From contig NC_087072.1 of assembly GCF_026151205.1 (NCBI RefSeq), positions 22,711,603 to 22,771,602 on the forward strand: a stretch of DNA of 60,000 nucleotides. The letters are read 5' to 3'. Of this stretch, positions 48,194-58,402 are shown piece after piece. Source of the DNA: Bolinopsis microptera (taxonomy: Eukaryota > Ctenophora > Tentaculata > Lobata > Bolinopsidae). The notes under the pieces were generated by a model. The model was given only the letters and a program-made list of their open reading frames with translations. It was not told the DNA's origin and made no database searches. The position numbers and the translations under genes are program-made. Position 1 is the stretch's first letter; every line of letters starts with the position of its first letter.

Positions 48194-49663
48194 TTATCTC
48201 TGGATCTCAATCGGGTTGACATAATTAAAATAATAGTGCAATCTTGTCCTTGTCCTCTCCCCAGAATCCACAAGATGGTTAGGAGAATCGTTGAGGGACA
48301 AGCTGCGTCCGAAGAGCTCCGAAGGAGGGTTTTCAATCAGTTCCAGCCTGAAATGAACAGTTTTCACAGACTCTGCATCATATACAATTAATAATAAAGC
48401 TGGACTAGCTGGACCTGTTCTTATGATAAAATTAATTAAAAATAAACCATGTTCCCCACTTGGAAATGATGTCACAGACAACAGCCACAATTTAACAGTA
48501 AACATTTTTCACTAAATAAATGACCAAGTTTCAACAAATTCGAGTCATGAGGAGGAGACTGAATCTTACTTACTGCCTTCGCGTCTGCCGCGATCTTGAG
48601 TAGGATCTTTCCTGCGTGCTCGATGAGCTCTAGTTCGTCTGAAAGAGTTCTAAACATTAGTGGGGGGGGGTCAACCTCATTTTACCTCATTCGGGCAGCC
48701 AAAATTGGGATGAGGTAAAATGAGGTAAAATGAGGTAAATGAATCTAGTTTTCTGAGCCTTTTTAGAGACAAATGTTTTTGCCGAAATTTACTTCATTTT
48801 ACCTCATTCGGGCAGCCAAAAAAGGGAAAATTGGGATGAGACAAAATGAGTCAAAATAAGGTTGACCCCCCCCCACATTAGTCGCCAAAGATTCCATGAT
48901 CCTACATTTCTTGTTGTTGTACGGATAGTATTATATGGAGACAGGTTGCTTTGACCACATATCATATCAACAAAACGAATTCAGTTTTTTCCTGCAAGAT
49001 TTTGTTGGGGAGACCCTAATATTTGGACGTGATCAAGGATTTTTTGTTGCATAAAAAGAGTAGCAAATATTTTGGCTGGGCCGCGCCGGTGAGCCAATTT
49101 TTTCCGGGACTGTTTGATCGAATACCTATAAATAAGTTACCTTGATATGCGACAGCCGACAGCTCGGCAATACTCTTGCCGAACACATCCCATCTATCCT
49201 CCTGGAGGATCTGTCTCGCCTGTTCGGCCACGGCTCCTGATAAAAGACTGAGGTTCAAACAGACATGAAATTTGCTAAAAGTAAAGAGATGGATTTCTGA
49301 GATAACCTGCAGAAGTGGGTTAGTTTTAACTTTAGAACTGAGTTGTGTACACATACCAAGTGAAACGTGACTTATAGTGACCTAAAACTGTAGTGGTTTC
49401 GATTGCATATCGACTAACCCCCATTTCGACCGTGAATGGGTATTATATCGCTTAAAATAGACTTGATGTGCGTCAAACCAGCTACCTTTGTGTGGAAACG
49501 GCGATGCAATCTTCGACTTGAAGAAAAATTAATGTCCGAAAGTTTAAAAACGATATGTTGCACTTGAATTATTACCTATCACCGGATTGATCTTCAAAGC
49601 CTCCTCAACCATTGGGATTTCCACTCGTTCCGATTTTATCTCTTGTTTACATCTTTTAGACAT
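48194..49663 (-). CDS. Small unrecognised protein, three firm exons plus a tentative fourth
   Basis: I do not recognise the family. Exons 49663-49576 (MSKRCKQEIKSERVEIPMVE...), 49236-49141 (GAVAEQARQILQEDRWDVFG, KSIAELSAVAYQ) and 48638-48574 (DELELIEHAGKILLKIAADA) join in phases 1, 1 and 0 through GT-AG introns, giving a helical, alanine- and leucine-rich segment of 83 codons. A fourth exon, 48370-48194, could extend the frame by 58 aa to a stop, but its acceptor (CAGAG) is poor and its protein sequence is less convincing; reading through the exon 3 donor instead adds about 40 codons before a stop. Intron 2 carries the MITE at 48662-48874. Confidence 0.6.
48662..48874. mobile_element. 213-bp MITE with perfect 8-bp target duplication
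   Basis: Nine G then TCAACCTCATTTTACCTCAT at the left; the right end is the inverted form, GGTTGAC followed by nine C. ACATTAGT flanks both sides (48654-48661 and 48875-48882). The interior has repeated ATGAGGTAAA and TCGGGCAGCCAAAA. The 8-bp duplication fits hAT-, P- or Merlin-type transposition. No coding capacity. Confidence 0.92.
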
Positions 49664-49794
49664 ACTGAGATATTCAAATTATAAGACAATTGATGTAAAT
49701 ATTTTACTTGTGGGGAGGTAAAACATTTGTTGTTAGCACAGTGGGGGATTTCGGGTCCAGGGATCCTCTCACTTTGAGATGGTGTCATCCTCCA

Positions 49795-49825
49795 TTCAGA
49801 TATATGCAAACTGCATATATCTGAA
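49795..49825. other. Perfect 14-bp inverted repeat, 3-nt loop
   Basis: TTCAGATATATGCA / AAC / TGCATATATCTGAA. It lies about 130 bp upstream of the start of the small minus-strand gene, so it could be a regulatory palindrome, but an element remnant is as likely. Confidence 0.8.
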
Positions 49826-50097
49826 AGGGGATACACTGCAACGATGTGATTCAAGGTTGACATCAAAAGAATACCAAATGAAACAATTTTATTAATTTTT
49901 TTTATTTATTTGACTAAATGTGATTCTCAGCTCTCTGGCTGGCTAAATCCTGCTAATAAAAATTCATTTTGTCGCCAAAGAAATTAAACTCTTCTGATGA
50001 ATGCTTCCCTGAGTTTCAATGTTATGTATGGAATATATTGGTGGAATGGCTATTTTTGTCTTACAAGTGCATGGCCATATCGTGGCGAAAGTTAATG

Positions 50098-50135
50098 GGC
50101 TCAGCCTGTCATTCCGCCGAATCTTTATTCGGGCT
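50098..50135 (+). mobile_element. Short dispersed element, copy E (partial)
   Basis: Contains GGGCTCAGCCTGTCATTCCG and CCGAATCTTTATT, identical to the core of copies B and C, but lacks both termini. Confidence 0.6.
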
Positions 50136-50491
50136 GATTGAATTACGACCTCCATCGCCCTAAAAAAAGTGCGAATGTTCATTGGATGTTAGAGCGCACG
50201 TGACTAGCATTCATGTGATCGTTCAGAACCAATTACAGCCGCTCAAAAGATCGCGTGCACGCCAACTGGCAGCACACCTACGACTGCGCCGTTGCAGGTG
50301 GACAGGCGTAGTTTTTGTTATGCACCAGTGTTGCAAGAGAAAAAACCAACTTATTATGTATTAATAGAATTAAGTTCTCAGACGCAATAGCGCTCAGATA
50401 TAACCTGAACCCAAAGGATTACCCTAAAATATGAACGTGTGGCCAGAAATATTCAGCAAACCATGCGCTCATCTGCAAACTTGGTGGATGT

Positions 50492-50629
50492 GTGTCACTG
50501 CGGCACAACTCGTTGAGAGACACCTTTGCAGAACTAATGAGAACCGTGAAATGCAAGGATGTGCAGACTGAACCAGTTCTTCTTCCAGATGATGGTCTAG
50601 AGCTGCCAAAGGAAACAGTCCTAGTGTGA
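50492..50629 (+). mobile_element. Retroelement protein remnant, 45 codons
   Basis: The frame VSLRHNSLRDTFAELMRTVK, then KDVQTEPVLLPDD and a stop, resembles a conserved C-terminal segment (LRHN-x-RD...DVxxEPxLxP) of RT-encoding elements seen in many invertebrate genomes. The upstream sequence in all frames is broken. Family assignment is from memory, not by search. Confidence 0.5.
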
Positions 50630-50676
50630 ATTGCTATATATTTGGTTTATATATTTATGATAGTCGATATAATATA

Positions 50677-51477
50677 CCTTACTCGGGATTATTATGACCG
50701 GGATAAAGTGGTGGGTTTAGGGTAATTTCGCCATATTTTTCCCAAACCACATTTTCACCGGTCGTTAATAAACCCGCCTACTCAGCTTTTAGGGTTCCCA
50801 AGGGGTATGGGTGCTCATATTTTAATCGTTGTCTTATATTCACTAAAGAAGACGATTGGGACACTTGTTGTAGGTTTTTCGACTTCATTTGGCTAAAATT
50901 GCAAAAAATTCACCTTTTTGCCCAATTCTTGTCATATATCCTTATTGTCAAATTTGATTTAAATAGGCTAATTTTTAATTTCTTATGTATTGACTATCTC
51001 TACATAATGAAATAGGACTCAAAGTAAAAGTAACAGTTAAATTAAAACTTGAATTAATTAAAACTGATGAAGGGGATGATCCAGATGAAGATAACGAAGA
51101 TGATTACAACGTATTGGAAGACTAAACAGCTCTCCCTTTATCTTAATATCGATCTGGTTGTTACACTTCAAATGTTTAAAATTATTTTCCATCTAGTTTG
51201 ATTAACCACGAGTCATTATTTCTGTCTACTTTCAACAATTATTGATAATTCGACTTGTTTCACAAGTTTTAGCAATGCGAAAATTTCTAAACTTGCTTAT
51301 CTCTAATAAGGAAATTTACATCTGAGACAAACTTTTTGAATCTAAAATTGAAAGGTTGGACACCGGTAAAATGGCGACCGGGAAAATGTGGTGGGTTTTG
51401 AGCAATTTCGCCATATTTTTCCCGAACCATATTATAACCGGTCGTTAATAAACCCGTCGTAATAATCCCGAGTAAGG
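50677..51477. mobile_element. 801-bp DNA transposon with CCTTACTCGGGATTATTA ends
   Basis: Both ends begin with the same 18 bp, CCTTACTCGGGATTATTA, and are flanked by TATA. Subterminal GGTGGGTTT...TTTCGCCATATTTTTCCC...CCGGTCGTTAATAAACCC occurs at both ends in the same orientation, so the left end contains an inserted or duplicated right end. A short frame inside (KVKVTVKLKLELIK, then TDEGDDPDEDNEDDYN and a stop at about 51125) has an acidic tail, as some pogo/Tigger transposases do; this is only suggestive. Same family as 44650-44887. Confidence 0.82.
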
Positions 51478-51487
51478 TATACTAATT

Positions 51488-51569
51488 TTACCTGAGGACC
51501 CCAGGCTATTATGTTCATTAACATAGAATATAGATTTGGCGGAATGACAGGCTGAGCGCGGCCCAGTAA
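51488..51569 (-). mobile_element. Short dispersed element, copy D, with perfect 9-bp target duplication
   Basis: 82 bp in reverse orientation: TTACCTGAGGACCCCAGGC at the left, GGCGGAATGACAGGCTGAGC and GCCCAGTAA at the right. ATACTAATT flanks both sides (51479-51487, 51570-51578). It sits immediately beside the end of the 801-bp transposon. Confidence 0.88.
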
Positions 51570-51578
51570 ATACTAATT

Positions 51579-53178
51579 CACTGCTGCGCGCAGTGTTGTG
51601 ACCCCTCTTCGTCGTATTTTACACATATTTGGACATTGGCAATTTATTCAATTGATAATTTTAAAGTTTTAACATTTTTTATATTAAATTCTTTTTTAAT
51701 ATAGTTCTAAAACGATTAATCTTGCTTTCTGTGAAAATTTAATGTACTTTCGTAAAATAATTTTGATGTGGCAGCGATTTGAAAAAGAAATTAGTTAAAA
51801 ATGATACAAAAAAATTGGACATTTTTTGGTATTAAAACATGTATAACTTGGGCTGTGTTGACAGTAGAAAAATAATTTAACCCTTGTCCGAAAGGTTTAC
51901 AAAAGTTTTACGCGCCGCGCATAATTGCCGCGCAATTTCGCGTGTCAAATCCGTCTAAGAGTGAACATAATTGATGAAGGAGCACTTTGACCTTTACACC
52001 TCGTGCGTTCACTGTTCGCGCCTTGATTGCGCCCAGTTCACAGTTCACTGTTGCCTCGCGTTATTCCATCATCCATATTTCTGCTCTTAGTTCTTTAGTT
52101 GCTTTATAATGTGTCAGCAGTAATCAGCCCTGCTGTATTATATATTGTACTTGATTGTTGATACCTAATTAATTAACTGTTTACGATGGCAGTTATGGCG
52201 GATGATGATTAATCACTCTACAATCGCCTGTCACGTGACTTCTTCAACCCGTTCTGTAGATGGCCCTAAACAACTATATTCGAACCCCGGAAACCATAAC
52301 CCTCTAATCAGATCCCAACCCTAACGGCCTAACCCTAACCAAATCCTTTACAAAAGCATATACTGAAACACTATAGAGAAATTATACGGTCATATCACGT
52401 GATCGAGACAGTTTTTCGCCAATATCTCGTTAGGGGAGAATTTTAACCTTATGTCATGGGGGTAATAGGTAAGTGCTTAGTAACCTCTTTGCTTTTATTC
52501 GAGCCTTTTATTAAATCGAAGTTACAGTTCACGAGGTTGATCCTTTGGGAGATATTAAATCCTGTTTTACTATTATTTATAAATTCTAACGTTTAACTTT
52601 AATAATAATAAGTAAGTTTGGACGCAGACTAGAAACGAGTTTAATCGACTAAGTTTTTGATTTTGTGTACCTTTTAATTTTTATCATACAACTTTTTAAT
52701 TTCAGCAAATTTTAGTTAAAGAGTAAATCAAAGTTAGCAATCATTGAACTCAATAGTTAAAAAGGTGACTGTAAAAATAGAACTAAGATTTCGATACTTT
52801 TAAATGAACTTCTAGTTCTAATGATATAATTTTAAATTATTAGATGTTTAAATTTTCCTGATAGCTGGATCATAGTCATGTAGAAATTAGGTTAAACATT
52901 GTCATGCAGAAATTAGGTTCCATAGAAAACACAGTCACGCCTTACATTATTACAAGCTTTAAAGGGCTCGTGAGTCGTGTTAGTGTTACTAGATCAACAT
53001 GCTTAGCCAATCAGTCTTGTTATATTAAACTATTACTTTTGAGCTTGAAAGCAGACAAAACTTTGCTTATTTGTTTGTTTATTATTTTGTTTGTTATTAG
53101 AGAAAGAAGACAATATTACCTCTCGATTATTTCAGGAGAAGCTAAAAGCGCTGAAAGACCAAAAAGCATCTCCCGCAG
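51579..53178. other. Intergenic, repeat-derived; partial relative of the 5.3-kb repeat
   Basis: CpG-rich patches near 51910-52030. The 52375-52465 segment (CACGTGATCGAGACAG, ATTTTAACCTTATGTCATGG) resembles the units at 5340-5775. Short AACCCTAACC phrases near 52318-52340 are too few to call telomeric. No gene seen until the first Smr-gene exon. Confidence 0.45.
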
Positions 53179-56100
53179 GAGCTGTTGAATCAGCACGCTG
53201 AAGAAGTACAGAGACTGGCGAACAAGCTGATAAACTCAGACAGCAGCAAAAACTTCAAGTTAGCTTCGTGACGTCATTGACATTACCGTCGTTATGACGT
53301 CATTTTCGATGTTGATCAAATGAATTTATTTGTATTCTAGAGATTCTATTTTAGCATTTGACAAGTAACAACTTTGGCTCTGTTTACTGTGCTGTAATGC
53401 AGTGAACGACCGGGATTCCCGGCGCCAGGGGAGGTGTTTATTCCCGGCCCCGGCCAATTTTGAGTTTTTGGCCGGGAATTATAGATTAAAAAGTCACATA
53501 AGAACATAAAAACTACTGTCTTATTTGACCCACAATTCATACTTACATTTACAACTTATCTTATATTGGTAAGGGATCAATTAGCCGAAGTTAAAATGGA
53601 AAGTGCCAGTTTTACTTTAAGGTCTGAAGCACTGAGCGTGAAAAGTGATATTAAAATGGACTCTAAAAGTGCCTGTGTCTTCATACTATGGTGTTCCGCC
53701 TCACTTCTATACTACTATAATCGAGCACAGGACCGGACTTGACAAGCCCACTAAAACAAGTTGTGTAAAAAATACCACCAGTTCACGGCCCAACCACATT
53801 GTTTATTTGTACACCCAGTGAATTATTCCTTATATGGCGCGGAACATTCCTGGCCTAACGTGTGTGCCGTGTTTCTCCGCACTATCAGTTGACTACCATT
53901 CATGTAGTTGACTGCCACTGTACTCGCATTTATGTGTTACTTGTTTTTACGTGTTTGATTTAAATTGCTCGTGATTAGACACACGTTCGGTGAAAGGGGA
54001 GGGGGTAGTTTCACTTTTCAGACTAGGGAAGGGGCAAGGAAACGTGTGATTACTTGATTATTGATTTTTCACGTTTTAAGTTAATCTCGACACGTGTTCA
54101 GTAATTATGTGTTTTATAAATACCCTACTGTTTACACTTTTTAAATCCCTTTAAAGCCAACAATATAATCCACAAAACAGACTCCTGGCTCTAATTTCAG
54201 GATCTAACGGCCAAATAATGTGTTTTATAAATACCCTACTATTTAAACTTTTTAAAACCACTTTAAAGCCAGCAATATAATCCACAAAACTGACTCTTGG
54301 CACTCATTTCAGTAGTTATGGTAGGCGATGCACCAGTTGACATAATTCTAAGAATGACTGTAACTGCGTACTGATCTCAAACTCGAAGTAACATCCCCAA
54401 GATGAACTACTATTTTTTAATCGTGCATGAGAAACTAAAGTATTATGATAGGGGGCTTTTTAAAATATTACTGACATGACGCTGGTCCTCACTTTTTGGA
54501 GTCTCTACTCCCTCATTTCCAGGTTAGTGCACTATTAGTGGGGAGGAGGTGTATTAACTTTATCAGTCACGTAACCTCATGACACTCCCCATCACGGGTA
54601 ACTTGTAATGGTAAAGTTGTCATGGTAACAGAAATGTGTTTTCAGGCTGAACAGGAAGCTGTACAACAACCGGTCTGACAAGTTACAAGTGGTGGACCTA
54701 CATCATCTAGATGTACAGGTTCGTTCATTTACTGATTGATAGCTATTTTAATGAACTTATTTGTTTAGATTTATGACGTGTTTCTCAATTGACAATTTTA
54801 TACCCTCGAGATAATACAAAATTCTATGAAGGATACATTTTTAATGTTCAATTACATAAATGACAAACTTAAGTTGACTAAATCGCTGCCTGTATTTGGA
54901 TTATTTAAAAAAATCAATTTGGTGTGACCACAGTACCATAAGTCGCACTGAGCATAAAACCTGTGAGCGAATCACCATACTTAAAGAGTGTGTGCCAGCT
55001 CATGTCCGTCTTCATAACCTCTTCCCTCCACGGCCCCATCTTGACTGCATCTCAAGAGAGCCGCATTGAACTTCCCTTTCATGCTCGAGGTTTCTTTTAA
55101 CTCTCTGAAGGACCTCAGCTTGTTGTTCCCGGGCGTTCATCTTCTTCCACGGTTTCTTCCATTCTCCAAAACCAATCCTTGCCCTGCTGTACGGCTGGAC
55201 CATTCCTCTCACCGCTTCACAGACTAAGTCCCTCTCAGCACAATCTAGTTCCTTGTCTGGTCTCCAAACTCTCCCTGACCTGACTTGCGGTTGAATCGCC
55301 CTTATCATGTCATCATAAAACTGCTGGTAGGACTGATGGAGTCGACATTTCTCCAGCTTCCAAGTATCGGACAGGCTGCCGATGGGCAAGGCCACACTAG
55401 ATGTTTGACTAAATAAGCAGATGTTACTCAGTGTATGGCATACACCCTGCCACTTCGTCAGAAAACTGTTGCCTCTGCTCTAATCCACCGACCCAGGAAC
55501 TTGATTGGCTTTTCCGCTACGTTTGGAATCACATCTCCCCCTAGACTCAGACTTTCTTCGACGCCTCCACTTCCACTGTTCTCTTCATACCATTCTACTA
55601 CTACCCCCCTCTTCATAACCAGGGCTCTTGACTTGGAGGATTTCAACTGGATTCTGGAAACGTGACCAGTCCACATATCTCTTAAATATATTGAGCAGGG
55701 TTTTCATATCCTTCATCCGGGCACATGTCAAACAACTGGATGGATAACATCATTAATCATACGGCACTAATTGGTGATATAATCTGACCCCCTAATAATT
55801 GGGGTTCCCCTTTGTCGTGCTAGCCCTTAAATGGGTCATAACTTGGCCAAATTGTGTAATCAACTTGAAATTTTGGGAATCACTTGAATTATAAAACCAA
55901 ATGTGTCTGTCAACTTTGGAGTTCCTAGTATAACGTGTTGTCATTTTATGGCGACAATAATTAAAACTAAAAGGAGAGAGTGACGTGACACACCCTCTGA
56001 AATCAATGAAATTTGGCGAAACTTTCAGAAATACTAAGTTTGACCCACATGTGAAGGTCGCTAAACTAAATGTAATATTTCAGGTATAAATTCTACTAGT

Positions 56101-56992
56101 ACGATTCGATGCAGTGGAAGAGGTTGAAGTTGACGTTTAAGCAGTCACCCTGCCGAACAAGAAATCAGTCAGGCAAAGAGACTAGAAACTCAATCACTGT
56201 ATCCGTGAAACTTGCTGGAAGCTATGTGAGTTATTTTACCTCCTTATTTCAAATGACCTCCAAACCAATTACATTGAAGAGGTGAAGAAACCATTAATAT
56301 TTACTGAATTAAATGCGACTATAAAACCGAAATAGTAATACACTACTGACTACAAAGAAACATCTTACATGGGGCCAGGCTCATATAAGTGTTCATATGT
56401 TAGTGTTCATAGCCGTTGAAAATATGGCGGAATGACAGGCTGAATGTGGCCCAGTAGAAGAAAAAAACATTATAATTCTTTCCGACCATAATAGAAATAC
56501 AATTAAACTAGAATGAAACAAAGAGTATTAAATTTTTAAATTAGTCGAGTCAACCAAATTTCACAGAGAAGCTGGACATTTATACGACAATTTAAACGCA
56601 ATGTGTATGCGCCGTGATCAATGGTCACGGCGCATAACCATTGCGCCGTGACCGTTGATCACGGCGCATAACCCGTAAGATGCTGCGCACATTTTTGATT
56701 TTAAAATGGCGGGAACACATTTCAACTGCCATTGTTATACGATACATTGAAGTGCATAGTGAAGTGTGTGGTCTGATAGTAGACAGAGGATTTATTTGGA
56801 ACATTTCCGGTGCCTTAAACTGTTCTCCACTGTGCACTACACACTGACTATTTGATCGCTTAAACGAAGCGCACACATATTCAATATTGTTTTCTTTTTA
56901 CATAATTGATAATATCTCTAATATCTTTTCAGGAGTATCGGTCATCAGACACTAAAGAGGACCAATTATTCTATGTTCTACATCTTCAATGA
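53179..56992 (+). CDS. Possible Smr-domain protein, at least four exons, 5' end not found
   Basis: Exons 53179-53258 (ELLNQHAEEVQRLANKLINS), 54646-54718 (NRKLYNNRSDKLQVVDLHHL), 56100-56225 (YDSMQWKRLKLTFKQSP..., TRNQSGKETRNSITVSVKL) and 56933-56992 (EYRSSDTKEDQLFYVLHLQ, stop) join in phase (2, 0, 0). VVDLHHLDVQ matches the start of an Smr domain (VxDLHGLxV), and the last exon resembles its C-terminal strand (xVxLK). The glycine-rich TGRGxHS loop is not intact (TRNQSGKE), and the helix expected after DLHxLxV is missing, so an exon is unaccounted for or the gene is decaying. AATAAA follows at 56995-57000. A relative of N4BP2/Smr nucleases is a guess; catalytic activity is doubtful. Confidence 0.5.
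54107..54312. repeat. Tandem duplication of about 94 bp, offset 111 bp
   Basis: ATGTGTTTTATAAATACCCT through TTTCAG occurs at 54107-54200 and 54218-54312 with a few substitutions, within the first intron of the Smr-like gene. Confidence 0.85.
55012..55676 (-). mobile_element. Non-LTR retroelement fragment (RT palm/thumb and C-terminal region), broken
   Basis: Two minus-strand frames in the same element order. 55676-55458: SSKSRALVMKRGVV, SLGGDVIPNVAEKPIKFLGR, the segment after the RT catalytic core. 55395-55012: KLEKCRLHQSYQQFYDDMI, QPQVRSGRVWRPDKELDCAE, GEWKKPWKKMNAREQQAEVL, the downstream region common to invertebrate RT elements. A gap and stops separate them, so the thumb region is deleted. 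It lies antisense in an intron of the Smr-like gene. Confidence 0.7.
56413..56452 (-). mobile_element. Short dispersed element, copy F (one end only)
   Basis: ATATGGCGGAATGACAGGCT and GGCCCAGTA match the left half of the family in reverse; the CCTGGGGTCCCCAGG half is missing. Confidence 0.6.
56607..56668. other. Double palindrome: two 10-bp-stem hairpins in inverted orientation
   Basis: TGCGCCGTGA-TCAATGG-TCACGGCGCA (56608-56634) and TGCGCCGTGA-CCGTTGA-TCACGGCGCA (56642-56668). The loops are near reverse complements of each other, so the whole 62 bp can also fold as one long hairpin. It lies in the last intron of the Smr-like gene. Confidence 0.88.
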
Positions 56993-57000
56993 TTAATAAA

Positions 57001-58402
57001 GATCTCGGATTGCTCCTACTAATGCATGATGTGTTAAAATGAAAGAGAAAGAGAAACCACTCATTTATGATTTACTTTTAGTATTATGTCTTAACAATGA
57101 TATTGAAGTTGATCTTAAAAACTGTCTATGAACCCTTGCTAAATGATTTGGGAAGGTGTTAGGGCTAAATATACCTGTAGACATCACTTTCAGTGATTTT
57201 TATGAAATTAATGATTTGTATATATTTTGGGACTAAAATAAGCGCAAGACCTTCGACGTTCCTACTCCTATTGTTATTTTAATCAAGCAAATATTCAAAA
57301 AAAATTTATACTGTCGTATAAATAAAATACTTAGTAATCGGATAGGGCTTTGAAAAATTGAGTATTACAATTACCAAGCTAAAATATATAATGTTGAACT
57401 CAAAAATGTTCACGCGTTGGTGGAGAAATATTCAATTCTGTGCGTAGTTTTTTTGTCACATCTATGGCAAATTTTAACCAATTTTGTTCATTCTTTCATA
57501 ATACTATTTAGTAGACAAATTACTTTCGAACTGTGTCCATATTATTTATTCAAATCTAAAACAAATTCCTTAATTTGGCTTCAAAATTGTTCAAATCTGA
57601 ATACGAGCTAATTACGACGCATACCGGTCACGGCACTGCGCGCGGCAGTGTAATTGTGTTCTATTTCAGAATGTACCACAAACATGTTGTCTGTGGGGTT
57701 TGATAATTACTTGTAACAACTGGTGTGTTTCATTGCATAGTGATCCATTTAAAGTTAACAGTAGGAGACCAAGCTCAATTAAACAAATAATCAATTAAAC
57801 AAATAATCAAAGTTTTAGCACATTTTACAGCATAAAATTTAAACAAATGAAAACATATAATGCTCTTAGTGGTAAATGGCCGTTTGTTCTGAGCTGTATG
57901 ATTTTTTGACAATCAACTAGCGGGGCAAGGAATGTACTGGCTGGTAGCTTTTGTACACACCAAAACGCTAGTCTGGTTGATTAATGACCAAATTAGAGGC
58001 GTTGATAGGAAGGCATTATAATTTGTGGGTGTAAGAGGGAATATTTGGCATGCATTATTCTAGCAGCTATTTTGTAACAAATGGTCTTTACGATTATTAA
58101 GGACGGTAGGTATTTTGGGTGTTCAATGGGGGCCGGGGGTTTAAATTTAAGGGAGAAAAAGAAATGAATATTGGGTTATAATATTAATCATAGATCTCAA
58201 CCCTGATATAACTATTGTACTAAAAATTTGATCATAATGCTTAGGGTCTTTATTAGAATTCAAATTGGATATAAAAATAGGATCTCTTTACACTACACTT
58301 ACTCACTCACACATCACATTTAACTTGACAGAGGAATACGCTGGCAGAGTATGTCGATTTGGTCATGAAATTTTGGAGGTCAGGTGGAATCCCTGCAGGA
58401 GC
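57001..58402. other. Intergenic; LINE 3' UTR at its right end
   Basis: No gene recognised from 57001 to about 58100. From about 58402 down to about 58100 is probably the 3' UTR of the minus-strand LINE, ending in a C-rich stretch (minus strand) at about 58130; no A-tail or target duplication could be identified. Confidence 0.5.
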
